64,000 bases of DNA from Polytrichum commune. Its lineage: Eukaryota > Streptophyta > Polytrichopsida > Polytrichales > Polytrichaceae. The notes below the pieces were generated by a model. The model saw only the letters and a program-made list of their open reading frames with translations. It did not search any database and was not told the DNA's origin. Location of the stretch: positions 2,296,501 to 2,360,500 of the forward strand of contig OX485807.1 of the NCBI GenBank assembly GCA_950295325.1. Reading direction: 5' to 3'. Positions 1 through 13,640 of the stretch are shown piece after piece; position 1 is the stretch's first letter; every line of letters starts with the position of its first letter. Made by a program: the position numbers and the translations under genes.

Positions 1-234
1 ATGATAAATGTCCCGACTTCAGTAGTCTTATTGGAAAAGTTCAAGCCCTATGAAATGTACAGATTTCTTTAATGCAGTTTGTTACCAACTTCGGTTCGAG
101 GTCATCTTATCTATAATCCCTTCAAAGATTGCTAAAATATTTTGTTCGATCCAGTCCAAGCATGTCCTCTGGTCAACTCACATAAGGATTGTAATCCGAT
201 TTTGAATCTTTGTCAGTTGTCACCTCCCATGCAG

Positions 235-2001
235 TCATCTTGGAACATTCTTATGATCATCTAAAGTTTGAGCGATCGAGCTCAACTCTATACTAGAGCT
301 CGATGGTCCTGTTCGCAGCCTTGCTTGGTCACTGATCTCATTTTCTTCCATCATTTCCAAGCCTGATCCTTGAACTGCCAATGACATTTTCATGTACATC
401 GAGCTTTTTTGATGTTGAATTTCTACACCATCCACCTCCAAGTCACCTTGGAGCATTGCAAGTACCTGTTCCATGCTTGGTCTTCTTTCAGGTGCGTCCT
501 GTACACACATGTGTGCTACTTTGATCACCCGTAGCACCTCTTCTTCTTCATCGCCGCTCAACTCAAGTGTTGGATCAACAATACCCATGGGCATATTTTC
601 TTCAAGCATTTCCAAAGACTGCACATGCCAAAATGCAACGTCCGTACCACAATGATCAGTGTCATTATTTTTAAGGCTTGGCTCTTGTTGACTTTTCTAT
701 CATACCTATGATTATGGAAAGATCTGCATATTACGTTCAATAGACTATAATAACCAAGAGTTCAAATAAGTCCTTACACGGAACATGCTGATGTATGCAC
801 CCTATTAACTAGGAATTTCAGTCAAATCTTGCAAAGATCAATATGTAAGTACTTTTTGGGCTTACCCATCGAGGAAGATAGATTTTCTCTGGAGACAAGT
901 TGGGATTGATGTTCTTTCTTCCACTTACAACCTCAAGAAGCACAACTCCAAAGCTATAGACATCCACTTTGTCACTAAGTCGGCCCTCAAGCACATACTC
1001 TGGTGGTAAATAACCTCTACACAGACAATCCGATTTGATTTGTTGTCAACTTATGAGCATAAAATGTCTCTGCACACAATTTTTGAACATGAATGACATC
1101 AAAGCTCACTATGAGGAGAGAACTTAGAGGAATGGTAAGATATGCATGAAGGATCCACTTACTTGGTTCCTGCAACCGAGGTTACCAAAATATGGCTTTG
1201 AAGACTGTCCTTTGGAAATAATAATGCCAAACCAAAGTCTGCAATTTTTGGTTCCAAATTTTTGTCCAAAAGAATGTTACTTGCTTTGATGTCTCGATGG
1301 ATGATTCTTGGTGTCACAAGCGCATGCAAGTAGTGTAAACCTCTAGCCACTCCCAAACATATGTTCATCCGCTTCGGCCAGTTCAAGGTTTGATTACCAC
1401 GTCGTTTTGCACAAACATGTCATAAGTAGGGCCATGATTAGAAGTTTCCTAATCATGTTATAAGTAGAAAAAAAACTGAAGTCCTATTATGAACAAAATT
1501 TTGGAGAGTGCCTAGAAATAAATACTAGCACCGGCTCACACATGTCGAAGTGTGATACAACAACATGATAATAACCTCGCAGCCTGGATGGAAAAATAAA
1601 ACATGATATCTAGAAAGTCTGAGCGGCTTCTTAAGCTTGATTGATGAAACTTCCACAACTCCTCGACAACATACAAGAGCACATTTTGAGTTATCACCTT
1701 GACACCCGCTTGGAATTTGGAAGTCTGATTTCTAGGAGGTGGACTGGAGCTACACTATTAGGCCCATATGGTGTAGAATAGACTAACCTAGAAGAAAATA
1801 CGGAAGGTCATTGTTTTCAACAAACTCGTACACTAATAATCGCTGAGTTTCCCGTAAGCAACATCCTTTTAATTTCACAAGATTTTTGTGTTTGACGGCA
1901 CTCAAGAGAAAAACTTCGTTGAGAAAGTCATCTAGAGCACTGTGTTGCACTCCCATGTTGAGTTGTTTAACAGCCACCTCAAAATGACCTTGAAGATATC
2001 C
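235..2001 (-). CDS. Receptor kinase: protein kinase domain exons
   Basis: Four exons with consensus splice sites. 2001-1802 has the ATP-binding lysine (VAVKQL) and alpha-C glutamate region through the hinge (LLVYEFVEN). About 1386-1159 has the catalytic loop HRDIKASN and the Mg-binding DFG (IADFGLAL). 1016-866 has the P+1/APE segment (GYLPPEY, then [15 protein letters not shown]). 618-235 has the C-lobe with [12 protein letters not shown] and a Ser-rich tail ending at the stop. The join 866/618 keeps the frame (R-W-S-L-E-M). HRD and DFG are intact, so the piece would be catalytically competent if the missing N-lobe start exists. It is a Ser/Thr kinase of the plant RLK/Pelle type; the subfamily is not assigned. 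Confidence 0.8.
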
Positions 2002-5000
2002 CTGTAATGATTGAAGCACAAACATGTCCAAGCTGTAATCAATCATACACAGTATTCAATAGCATGAAGCTATTTCATGTCAGTTTCTAAATACAACATA
2101 TCATTGCTCAGCTGATGTCTTGTACGTGTTCATGGGTCCAACAATAGATTTGAGAATAAAGACTCCGGATGTCGGAATCCCACTACTTTAGATTGAGTTG
2201 AAACCAAGACAACTAAACACAATTCATCAACATAGTAATGTTATGAACCCCTCCCTCAATATTGTAGAGACAACAAAATTCAAGCCCAATCATCCACTGG
2301 CAGACCTCCCCACAATAAATAGATGTGAACATGTGTGTTGAATCTGACCTACGTAATCAAGATCACCAACCTAACAAGTAACCAAGTGCAATTTTAATCC
2401 TTCTCACTGCTATTGCTAATAAGCACCTAAGATTGACACCTCATCTACTAAACGTGGCTTACACTTCCACTCATGTTCAAATTCCCAAAAGTGTAGACCT
2501 AGTGTATCATTCCTACGTCAACTTCTACAAGTATTTCAAAATTGGTGACTTGTCAACATTCTTGAGGTTTTTTGAACCTCATGAAGAGATCACAATAGTT
2601 GCAAACATAATCTTAGAGGAAGAAAAGAAGAAAAGAAGCAATTGGGTGAGATCAAACCTTGTAGACCGCACCGAATCCACCCTCCCCAAGTTTCATAGAT
2701 GTATGGAAATTTCGAGTAGCCTTCACAAGATCATTGTATACAAAAAGCGTGGGTTTCAACTCGTGCTCTGCAAATTCTGTAAAAATTGATTTGAAATATG
2801 TGCAGTCAAAACTCATACATAAGAATGATAGCTTGGTATATACTTGTCCTTATTTGATTTGTTTGAACTGTCAAAATGCTTATAGTTGAGTTTGTGTGAA
2901 ATCTGAACTTAGGGCCACTCCACAGTAGAGCTCAAGGGCCCTTGATGCATGATATACAAATTATGGGATTGGTTGGAAGCCGGAGATGGTCCAAGTTAAT
3001 TTTACACTAGACCTTGAAGACTTGATGGACCAAAGAAATTGGATTGGATGCACAATCTACATGACATCCTACATGGCATCAAGTGGCATGGATAATGTTT
3101 CATGGTCTGTTGGATGTTACATTAGGCCCACGAAAAAAGGTGGGTCTAACACAAAACTCGATATTGTGGCAATCACTTGTTTTGTCATTGGCTTCTAGAA
3201 ATTTTAATATCATCATGATGGGGACCCAAACCCGAATATATGTTGCGGTCCCTTAACATGGTCTACTTTTACTTTATACCAAGCTTGAGGGCCCATGAAT
3301 TGCAAAATTGAACTTCTACTTCCCATGGTACAACCTTTGGATGCTTTTCATGCTCACGGCTCTTATTGATGCTCTTGTTAATAATTTAGAAGATGCATAG
3401 CATTATTCATTGGTCATTGCAAGCTGGGTAGGGCCGGGGATAAGTCTAATGGTTTTTTGAAGTATACCTTGCTTATTTTCTCTTACCAGCAAATTCAACC
3501 TTGTAAACTCGAGTGAAGCACTCTCATTGATATTATGAGAATGGAATAGTTGATAGCAGCTAAATAATGTTATATGAGCAAACACCACAATGTCTAGAGT
3601 CTTACTTTGCTTCAGCTGAAGCATGAGGTAGTTTCTGTATCTTCTACTCCTCTGGAACAAGAACACTGCAATGACCACCACCACCACACAAAACAAGGCA
3701 CTGGTGCTTGCTGCGATTGCAATGATTCTGTGGCTTGATGCATTGCTCCCATTTGGGGCTACTGAACCACAATATTCAAAGTCATCAATTACGGTGACCA
3801 ATATAGTTGGTCGCATTTGTAAAATTAAAACAAGCATTAGAAAATCTTGGGCAGTAGAGTCATTTGTGCTTGTTTATATTGTTAAACGGGAAAGAGTTTT
3901 AACACAACCAATCAAGACTTCAACGGTTTATGAGAACAACTCTTGAGCTTAGGTGTCTGGTGAACACTAACTTCAATTACCCAAAGGAAGTGAAATTTGA
4001 TTTATTAACCCTTAAACATCAACAAAGTCCTGATGGGGGGTTTGGAGAGAAGAAGAATGAAGTTTTGTTATTGAGAACTTTATTTGTAGTCATTTCACAA
4101 GAAAATATACCTTCTTAGAATAGTTTTCTCCTTCCTCAATGAGATACTCTAATTGAAGGATTAAGGTGAAAGAGATGTAAATATAGGCCATATACTTTCA
4201 AAGAATCCAACATATAATTCTATGCGATCTCTAGTATTTTGGCCATCATTTCGACAAATTATTGTACTTTTTCTTCCTTTGAAACTATGTTGTAGAGATT
4301 GGAGCCTTGCAATACAAAACTTTCATCCAGTAATACTTGCTATGATTTCTTATTGATTGTATGCAACTGGATATCTTATGTGTATGCTTTTATGGCATGT
4401 CAAGATGTCATATTTAGCTTTCAAACAGAAGGACATCAATTATGAGTGATAAACAACATTTCTCTCCCTTAATGCAAACAACATTTGCACAAATTTAGTA
4501 GTCTTTCATCTCAAGTCATGTCAATTTTCAAGACATCCTTTGACCTTTATGGGTTAACATGCACAATAAATAGTTGATGCTTGGGGGATTGTACCTGGGT
4601 GACAATATCCTTCACATAAACATCTTTGCAAATCAGTTTGTGGTGTCCCGGTGGAGTTCTTACAACATGGATTGCCTTGGAGTCTAGAATATTTGTCACA
4701 CCCACATTTTAGTACACATATGGGCGCCAATAGTATATTCAACTTCCAAGGGACCTATGTTGCACTACCAACATATAGTCCCAAAGCACAACTCTTAATG
4801 TGAAGTTGAAAAGGGTGGCTCAAACCCAAGGTTTTTACCCAAATGATCCTATGAAATCTCTGAGATTAAGCTGCATAAGGTTAGCATAGTTGATTTTCAA
4901 TTCAGCCTACCATCTATGTTCCACCCAATCGTAGTGGCGATATCCGGGCGAACCAGATATTTTCAACCTTACATTCAACCTAGGGGACTTGTTGTTCAAG

Positions 5001-8000
5001 ACAATAAGTGCGGTGGCTTGTCCGTGGCCATTCACTTATAAAAAGAGACAAGAGTCTTTGAATGTCCTCTAATTCTTGTGATGCCCGTTTCAAGATTACA
5101 TATAGATTTTAACCAACTCGAAGACAATTCAACAATACCTTAATCCAAGCCAGTGGCAACATGTCATCTCTTTTGCAACTTAAAAATATACAAATCTACC
5201 AATGCAAATTTCTCCGATTGCACAGTTCGTGTGCCCTACGACTTGTACATTGGTAGGCACCACACCAGGTGAAATTTTATAAGAAGTGCTTGCAATAATG
5301 ATGAGGCAAAATTCCACAAAAAGTGTCTTACTTGACGATGGTATTAAAAGTCAATGAGCCTCCATACTTAACAGACGTTATTTGATTGTTCATCAAGCTT
5401 AATTCAAGTAGGCTGGAGTTGGAAGACAGAATGTCGTCAAGGCATAAGGTACCAGTGATATTGTTATCATCCAGATACCTGCAAACAATGTGTTCTCACA
5501 CAAAGTATATGAGTTGCTTGACATGATATAAGAATGTTTCCAACTCACGTACAACAACTTTTTTCCGCATTTTTCACATCCATTAGGTGCTCAATTACGT
5601 GAATTTTGCACGTGACCACCACCAAATTTGATATGTGGGGTCTGGTACACAAATTCTTTGGCAAATCCCCTTTTATTTCCATGTTTGTAACTCAAGCGTG
5701 GTGTGAGCCAACTTGCCATCAGCTGTCATACGCAAGGGATGGTAATGCACTCGAGCCACACACCAAACCTAGGTTCTAACAGTGCAAATCATTAGAGTTA
5801 TGACGTGTCACATTTGCATACAAGTCATTTAAATAAGCTCAATAGTCAATAGGTATGCCACTTTGCATCATAAAACCATTGCTCTCAAAATGAAGTTTAC
5901 ATATTTACAAGAGGATATGAAAGGAATTCTTACAGATAATTCAACTTTGTAAATTTTGTAATAGAGGTGGATAAATTTAGGTTGATATCCATCAAATTTA
6001 TGCCTTGTAACCCCCTGCAAAGATCAAAGTTTAGTCAATGATTGGAAATCTAAAACTAGAAGAATAAAGGCATGGGTACACTGATGTGAACAAAAGCCTT
6101 CCCATGTTAGCAACAATCTCATCATTGTTTTGTTACTAATCTTCTATATAATATTAGGTTTATTGATGGCAACACTCAAATGGTTGTAGCTAGGACACCC
6201 ACAATTTTAAGGATGATCAAAACTCCGCTAACTTCTCTTGCATTCATTGGGTGGACTATAACCAGTGTTACAAGGAATCTTGCTGACTTTAAGTGGCTGC
6301 TAAGAAGATGATTATAACCCATAGCCATATACCCTCATCATTAATGCACACACTACTAGCAATGTGGCTCTTAATAAACAAGCGCCATGTTGGAAGAGAC
6401 ATGTAGCGAAGACCATATACCTTCTATCATTTTGTTCATTTTTTTTGGGGGGGGGGGAACACAAGAAGAATATGGCCACCTGGCTAGTTATTCCGTCAAA
6501 GTAGAGGGAGTATTTCACGGTCGGGAATCGAACCACCAACCATTGCATTTGGTTTTGGGTACCTCTCCACTATCATTTGGTACTTTAGGGTCATCTCAGA
6601 CCGTTCGCCATTCTCTCTTGCCGTCTATACTAATACTATTGAAATATGACACCCATGATGCCACTTGCAAGGTAGAGAGAGATGAACCACTACTAAATCA
6701 TTTGAACATAGAGGGGATTTTGTACATCCCAAATTTCTCTTTCCATGTATGATTGCATCAAATCATCATACACTGACCAACTTACTTAGTCATCGAGTGC
6801 AACTTTGGACAAAGATATACCACTCACATGAATTGTAGTTGAGACCCATTCAACTTTGCAACCAATTTTGAAAATGACTTTGAATCAAAATGTCCATTGT
6901 AGCTTAGGTTACTGCACACATTCCAATAAACAACTCTTCTCAAATTCATGTTTTTGTTTTCATTGCAGTATCCATCATAATAAACACCGATGAGCAATCC
7001 ATACTATATTATTAAATGATCTATGAATAATGAAGAGAGACAAAGTATCCAAGTAGCATGGTTGCCATTCTGCAAAAACCAATTTGTGTGATCATGTCAT
7101 GTGCTATTGTACGCAAAAAATTTCATAGTACTCTCGAACATAACTTTATAATATATGCCCGATTATGGCAAAAAGGCACAAGGCTATGGTTTCTATATGT
7201 AACATGCAAGGACTGTCCACTTTCCTTCCAACACGTGAAGACATATGTCAACAATGCATGAGGGGGTAGAAGTTGTTGACACTCACATGACTTGTAGAGC
7301 TGACCATGAGCTGAAGTCAGGGAGGAGCCCAGAGAAATTGTTTGTTGAGAGATCCAGTCTTGTAAAATTAGATTCTGACGAGATATTGAAAATGGACAAG
7401 TCCACAACCCCGCTGAACTGGTTCCCACTCACATTCCTAGAGTGAAATTTGAAGTGTTCGTAGGACATGTCAGAAGGAGGCTTTGATTTCACTTGCACAA
7501 AAAAAAACTTGACAATCAGAGTAGCTCTTGCAGATCAGAAACATTTTCCAGAAAGTTTCCATGTGGAAGTTATCAGCCTGTGACAAACAAGTTCTGTGCA
7601 CTTTGAAGTCAAGCATCCAATGAAGTGAGAATTGGGGGGAAAAAAGGTCAAATAAATGAACTCACAGTCTATGAAGTTGTGGAGCTGATGTAAGATTAGG
7701 GAGCGCACCAACAAACGCATTGCCAGACAAGTCCCTAAGTAGAGGTGAAAACAAATATAATCAGCAGATGTTAACACAGTTACTTTAGTGTTCTGTAAGT
7801 GTGAGGCAAACCAGAATGAACTAAGTCAGGAAATTCAGTGACACTGAACATAAAGTGCAAAAAGTATGATCTCTAATAGCATTTGAGGATTTGATGGTGA
7901 TTATGCACTGAATAGCATCTGGCAGGTTAAAAGCTCATGAATTTGTCACACATGTGCAACTTTATATCATGATTATCCTAGCTGTAACTTCTGGGAGCAG

Positions 8001-10506
8001 AATCAGGGCTGTTGTTTAGATCCATTATCAGAGCATGGGATGGATCACATGCATAGAGCCGAGTACGAGTAATCACAATTCTACTGAAGTTGCTGGAGCC
8101 ACTAAGTAGCGGTTGATTTGGAGACAACTGCTGTAACCTACATAAAGACACAAATTGTGGGCCTTACACTGACACCAAATATGGCAGATGCTGGAGAAAG
8201 TTGCCAGTTACATTCCCAGTGAGATTGTTATTTGACAGCTTCAATGTTCGCAGCCACTTGAGATTTTTCATCAACTCGATTGGCATTGGGCCAGTTAAGG
8301 AGTTTCCACTCAAGTCCCTGGAGAGCAAAGGCACAGCCAGATCAGCACCATGAGTTATAAAGAAATATTCTCAATATATTCAAATATGTTAGTTTATATC
8401 GCAGACTAGATTGGGCACCCCTTTGCACTTCAGGAATTGCTGGGAGATTCGGGATCCTGCAACAATGTATGATCTTAAATTTTGGAAGAATCGAGAGTTA
8501 CATCACTTTTCAACCCACTAAACTTAGTGTAAAACATGTGGATGATTTACATGACTGATTGACACGAGCTAGTGACTTCCAAGTCACCTTCTGTCAATCA
8601 GTCACGTCAAACCATCCACCTGTTTTCAACGGGTGAACATCATAGCACCTACTGAGGGGGACGACTATCCGGGGGAGGCGGTGAAAATGCTGATTATTAT
8701 AATAGCTATTTTGAGTTAAAATTACCCCTGAGTCAAGGTCAAAGACCCTGTATTAGTCTAGTGAACTTAAGAAGGAATGAATCAACAACCAACCTATAGG
8801 CAGTCAATTTCTACTATTATTTCCTTGGTAGGTGTTAGAAACCAAACTGGTTTTTGACTAATAACCTTTCACGACAAATTCACTCAACGACGACATGTGA
8901 ATACTTGCGCTACAAAGTCAGACTGTTTTTCGAGGTAGATTACAGATTTTGAAGGTATGTCAAATTCTGCAACTCTTCCGGTATTAGTCCTGTGAATCCG
9001 TTGTCGTGCAGGTCCCTGTGTTTTAGCCATGGCCACACAAATCAAGACACTATCAGTAATGTCAATAACTTCTGATGCATGGTATGTATGTCAGATACGC
9101 ATCATTCTTGTGCCATAGAAAATATCGACACACACAAAAAGTAGAATCTACTTGGACATGAGAATGCGGTTACCAATCCGTACAGGATGTTAGCATTGGT
9201 TAGGTTTCCGAGCTCTGGAGGAAGCGGTCCATTTAGCTTTGAATTTCCTGTCAGCGATCTGGACATGGGCATACATGGACTCGTATCAGCAGCCCATCAT
9301 GAGATTCCATAGGGATGCATGCATTCAAGATTCCAAGCAGTACTGATTATCATTATACTTTAGAGTGATCGGGTTTGGAGTTGATTGAACAAGTAAACCT
9401 TGAAAACGGGCATGGAGGTGATATCGCAACGAGGGATGTAATAAATCACTGAGAGCTACATATTTCATTGAGTTCTTGTAACAGTTGGAAGCAAGACAAA
9501 ATGGATCAGTGATGCCTTGCCAACTCACAATGTGACAAGGTTGCCGAGGTCCCCGATTGCCGGTGGCAAAGTGCCAACAATGGATGCATCACTCAGTGTC
9601 CTGTACAAGAGCATCACTCATCCCAATTGAGGATATTGTCTCAAACTTCAAATCGTCCTCAAGACATATCCACAGTGAAACAGAATCACAGGTCCCAAAA
9701 CTCATTACATCATCCAAACTCTCCAATACCAGAACAGCAACAGGAGACCCCATCCCTCTTTGCCCTCTGTTTTCTTGGGTTCCGTCTTCTACAACTTTCT
9801 AACCTCACTACAATAAGTAGTCTTATTAAGTAGTCTGGATTACCACATGTAATTATGCATTGCTGCAACTTTTCTACAGAATCATCATTTATTACCAAGC
9901 TATAGTTTGTTCCTTGATGTGCATACAAAGTATTTATGTTGTGTGGTCAGAAAGTGATAATGTTAGTAAAACGTTACAACAATACGCAACCAACACTAAT
10001 AGGACATTCTAGTGTATCTTCTCCCTGCTCATTTTCTACTAAGTAGGTGCACCTATTTCGGTTTGTGATCCATTGTGCATACCGAAAAAGCAAGGGTAAA
10101 GTAGGTACAAAGCATATGATAAATGGTCAGATTCTCCAACTTGTGACATAAGTAGCATGTCATTGACTTATAAGAAACTCCAACAAGTTGGACCAACCCT
10201 TCAGAGTACCTCTAAGAGCCTTACAATAGGATGGAACATGCACGCTTTGGCAGAGTCTTACAGGCCGATGATATAGACGTTCCAGTGTGTATTCGAATTA
10301 GGCCATTGTTGATCCCAACACAATACACCTTGCCAAGAGTCAATGAAGCAAGGATAAGCATCCGACCCACTTTTCCAACCTGCTAAGTTGATTTCGGGGT
10401 CTGGTGTATTGCCATTCCATGCTTTCCAAATACTCTGCAGTGCGTTCACTGTCATGGCCCCAACATCCCACATTGAAACCATCAAAATGATCATGCACCA
10501 CTCCAA
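235..10506 (-). CDS. LRR receptor-like kinase gene, many exons, possibly damaged
   Basis: Overall gene model for a plasma-membrane receptor kinase: signal peptide exon (about 10497-10263), a run of single-LRR exons, a Cys-rich exon, a transmembrane exon and four kinase exons ending at 235. LRR-type exons bounded by AG..GT can be read near 9600-9533, 9263-9180, 9021-8945, 8322-8190, 7735-7670, 7435-7285, 6017-5932 and 5479-5333; they carry the usual xLxxNxLxGxxP pattern, for example [12 protein letters not shown] near 8310. One LRR per exon is typical of plant LRR kinases. I could not find the exon carrying the glycine-rich loop between the transmembrane exon and 2001, and the upstream ATG is absent in this copy (see the second copy at 54.3 kb), so it may be a pseudogene. 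Extracellular ligand unknown. Confidence 0.75.
3605..3837 (-). CDS. Receptor kinase: transmembrane exon
   Basis: The translated minus strand has an N-glycosylation-like NGSNASS, then a strongly hydrophobic stretch ([20 protein letters not shown], about 20-23 residues) followed by a basic stop-transfer run (FQRSRRYR). This is the expected single-pass segment between the LRR ectodomain and the cytoplasmic kinase. It lies in the right order between the Cys-rich exon near 4.7 kb and the kinase exons below 2.0 kb. Confidence 0.7.
4567..4720 (-). CDS. Receptor kinase: Cys-rich juxtamembrane exon
   Basis: Minus-strand open segment with closely spaced cysteines ([16 protein letters not shown], then RCLCEGYC). 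It ends at a GT donor after YCHPG. A Cys-rich stretch just outside the membrane fits the gap between the last LRR exon and the transmembrane exon of this gene. The exact 5' boundary is uncertain. Confidence 0.5.
6415..6615 (-). repeat. Probable tRNA-derived SINE remnant in an LRR-kinase intron
   Basis: The minus strand contains a perfect pol III B-box-like GGTTCGATTCC (around 6530), with an A-box-like TGATAGTGGAG upstream near 6570 at tRNA-like spacing. A G10 run and A-rich tract end the unit near 6440. I see no clear target duplication, so the ends are approximate. Confidence 0.4.
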
Positions 10507-10548
10507 ACCTATTTTTTGCTCACTTATTACTCAGAAGCGGCTAAACCT
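9561..10548. repeat. Segmental duplication, copy 1 (5' end of receptor kinase gene)
   Basis: Nearly the same sequence recurs in the same orientation at 53622-54996. It covers part of LRR exon 2, intron 1, exon 1 and some 5' flank. Copy 1 lacks about 390 bp present in copy 2 (54566-54955), replaced by a few bases, and the deletion removes the start codon. Confidence 0.85.
10263..10506 (-). CDS. Receptor kinase: signal peptide and N-cap exon
   Basis: Encodes a hydrophobic leader (from MIILMVSMW) followed by an LRR N-terminal cap: [10 protein letters not shown], then [26 protein letters not shown], here split for length, with the paired cysteines and W-x-G-V-x-C of LRRNT_2-type domains. It ends at a GTAAG donor. 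In the duplicate at 54.3 kb the first methionine codon is ATG; here the same codon reads TTG because a deletion ends exactly there, so translation would have to begin at the next in-frame ATG four codons later. Confidence 0.7.
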
Positions 10549-10659
10549 CCTATAAAGGAAGAAGAGTCAACTGAACATCTCAGCCATTGGCAAGAATATT
10601 TGTTGCAATGTAATGGCAGGTAAGGTTTTCAAACCTTGGACAACTGCCAAAATAACTAT

Positions 10660-11110
10660 AATCAACTACATTATTTTCAAGACATTTTAAGGAACAATTA
10701 TAGTTAACTAGAAATTTCTAAGAGCATATTCAAGAACAACTTTAGTTAACAAGAAAATTTCAAGTATTATCATGTATTCAAAGAAGTTTGCCTCTCGATT
10801 TGTTTCAGTTGATGGTCTTTAATATGCTCGGGCCACTGAGGATTATCAAGAAACGTCTTTATACGATAACTCAAAGTGTTGGACTCCGGAACAACTTGCA
10901 TGTACACCATTAACACAAATAACACACTAGTGCCACTACAACACTACAACAAAATTTTGTGAATATGATGTGCTCAACTTTAGCTAACTAGATATTAAGT
11001 TAACTAGATATACCTATAGTTAACTACAATTTTTGGCAAGTCAAATCGTGAATTACTATAGTTACAAAAGACAACTAGTTAACTAATAGTTGCATTAGTT
11101 GGTTAGTTGT
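10660..11110. repeat. AT-rich region with repeated TAGTTAACTA-type motifs
   Basis: No coding signal. The self-complementary GTTAAC core occurs repeatedly in contexts such as atagttaactaga and tatagttaactaca between about 10.7 and 11.1 kb, giving a weak cluster of short palindromes. Function unknown. Confidence 0.4.
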
Positions 11111-11570
11111 CTAAGGTTTGAAGGTTATATATCTGGCATATTCATCAAAAGGTGAGGCCACCAGAATATTTCAAAATGAAAGGCGAGGATGTTTTCTATG
11201 CCATGATCTACACAGTAAGCAATCATGGCAGGGATATATATGTACTGGCCACTGCAATATTAACAGGCAGGCCGATCCGATTGAGCCCCTGCATTCATTA
11301 TTACTCATATACTGCAGATTCTAAACCACACATCAAATAATTGCATAGCTCACAATATAGACCCGCGAGACATACATTTCAAAGCTCGATATGATGATCT
11401 GTTTATGTGCAAGATTCATCTGGCAACCTATAACCCTGACTAAAGCACAGATACTACAAACTATCAATACCTAATGGTCTTGACAAGAATGAGGTCTCTT
11501 GCTCTTCAGGATGTAACCTAAGCAGGCGAAAATGTAGCTCTCTTGCCACCAGCACTCGCATTCCGCCCAA

Positions 11571-11790
11571 TGATCGGGGAGAACCAGCAGTTAGTTACAA
11601 ATGAACTGGTTGAGTTTGAGAAATACCCGGTTGAAGTTCGAGACTGCAGGAAAATTACCAATCATTTTATTGGAATTTATAGAGTATACCCCAATTTAAT
11701 CAAGGAAAACCGGAGGATGTCAACATGTAACTGGTTGGACTTGCAAACACTCGGATCTCAACCGATTATGCCCAAAAATCTCCCCGATCA
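11571..11790. mobile_element. Small TIR element (MITE), copy 1
   Basis: Bounded by TGATCGGGGA and its reverse complement TCCCCGATCA. About 220 bp, no coding capacity. A close relative lies at 30655-30882 with the same ends and nearly the same interior. Flanking duplication is not clear here, so this copy is older or degraded at its edges. Confidence 0.75.
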
Positions 11791-11799
11791 CGGATATCT

Positions 11800-12780
11800 A
11801 TACCCGAACTTTCACCCCAAGAATTCTACCACACTCTAATTATCAAGAGCATTGGTGATCAGACCGCGTGGGACAACTCGCAGACATACTCAAGAATATA
11901 CCTCTGAACCTTAAGTTCGATCTATCAATTCGATGATTCCATGTCCACAAATTCCTCGGTCATCTGATCCGAGTACTTGGAAGCTAGCGTCGAGTCTGCT
12001 GAAAGTATGGAAACCTGGCATCTTTTCTACCGAGGAGAGTCAGCTGAACTTACGATCGTACTGACTATATATATAATAGTCGGTGGTTTGACTTGAGAGC
12101 ACAGTAGCTTGCTGGAATGATAGTTGATCGGGGAAGAGAGCATGAACGCACAACACGACCAGTACCAAATTTCTCACATCAACCTGCTGCTGCTTGCATA
12201 CCGACCGCCCCATTCTGTACCCACTGCGGCCTTACCTACCCCTCTCAGCCCCTTCACCAACTGCTACAATTTGTCATTGAGATTGTTGCACAACTTCACG
12301 TCAGTCCTTGATGGGTGTGTTTTTCGTTATTCATTTGTCGCCAGCACATGTCAACAAGATCCTCGGTTGCATGAATAGCTTGTGATCTGATTGCAAATTT
12401 TATCTCTCAAAGCCTAGCGTTTACGGTTTTGCAAAAATGGTAGAGACTTTGTGGGTTCAATCTACCACACGACAACCACAAGTTTTGGACACTTTATCAT
12501 AGAATCGAGTTTTAGCGTGGGTCATTTTCTATAGAATTTAAAAGGAATGAAGGTGGATGTAAAGGTACCACAAACAATGAGGTGTGTTAAGTGTCATCCA
12601 ATATCATCCACTCCAAGTGTGTCTAAAGGGCAAAGCTTCATTGGCTCACAACCTACTACATGTTCTAGTCAAGGGTTTCTTAACTACAACCCTACATTGA
12701 ATCTACCTCTATGATGAAACATGTCATGAATGGCCACATTGCCAATATGGAGACTGAGGTATAAGGAAGTGATGCACAAG
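11800..12780. other. Non-coding stretch, nothing recognised
   Basis: Short ORFs only, no family recognised, no obvious repeat structure. Confidence 0.4.
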
Positions 12781-12799
12781 AAACAAGACAAAATGCAAG

Positions 12800-13231
12800 A
12801 AAAGGATGTAGGTGATCCCTAGTGCCATAATTGAATGCTATGATAATACTAGCCCCAATGGGAAGAATGATGTAGCACAACAAAGATATTTGGAGGATCT
12901 TGTTCTTTATATTGCGAAAGAATACATAATTGCATTGTTTGCAAAGGAGAATTCATGGTTTCATCATTTGGACTTGCTCTGGCCTGATTCGAAGGTTAAG
13001 TTCTTTACAAGGAAATAGTTGGCCAAGGAGATTATCCCCTCTATATTGCAAAAGACCATGGAACATTTTGTGTTGCCAACATTGGTAAGTTGTGCAACAA
13101 TCTCAACGACTTTTGATCTCTGGATGTGGCATACGGGAGTGGACACTTCCTTTTGAGTTTTCAACTTCATAGATAGCAATTGGGAACTACTTTCTAGCAT
13201 ATCATTTTGTCTTATGCAATATCATTACATG
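12800..13231 (+). pseudogene. hAT transposase pseudogene, N-terminal part
   Basis: Degenerate reading across stops gives KEIIPSILQKTMEHFVLPTL and then TISTTFDLWM, which matches the conserved pattern of plant hAT transposases of the BED/DUF659 type (a region leading to T-T-F-D-L-W-M). The frame is broken by stops (for example at 13018). The matching downstream part lies at 17861, so the gene has been split by a 4.6 kb insertion. The role would be cut-and-paste transposition; this copy is dead. Confidence 0.6.
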
Positions 13232-13480
13232 GTGCAGCCCCCGGGGGGTGCACTACAATATCTCATATGGAATCACGTGAGTGAACAAAAGGGGTATTAA
13301 TTGTGGGGTAGCCTTATAAAATATACATGAGCTTAGGGTATTACTTTGGTCAATTTCATAAATATACATAGCCCATTTTTAATGTGATATGAACTATAAA
13401 TTTACACATAGGGCCATCCCTTATAACATGTAGGTAAGAAGTAACTCTTAGGCCTCTTCATTGGCAAAAAAATTAAAAAA

Positions 13481-13502
13481 ATGTGTGTGTGTGTGTGTGT
13501 TT
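13481..13502. repeat. (TG)n microsatellite
   Basis: Run of about ten TG dinucleotides. Confidence 0.9.
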
Positions 13503-13640
13503 ATTTTATTTTTGTGGTTTATTTTTTTTTAAATTATATTTTAAAGATAAAAACCATAATTACCGACCCACAAATTCAGTCTAAAGACAACACACAACTT
13601 CCCACTATGCGCTTGCCCATTCCCAGTCCACCCGCCTTGC

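Noticed and set aside
10660-11110. TAGTTAACTA motifs as a fourth palindrome family
   Set aside because: Short AT-rich cores expected fairly often in AT-rich DNA. No conserved arms beyond ~10 bp and no link to a gene.
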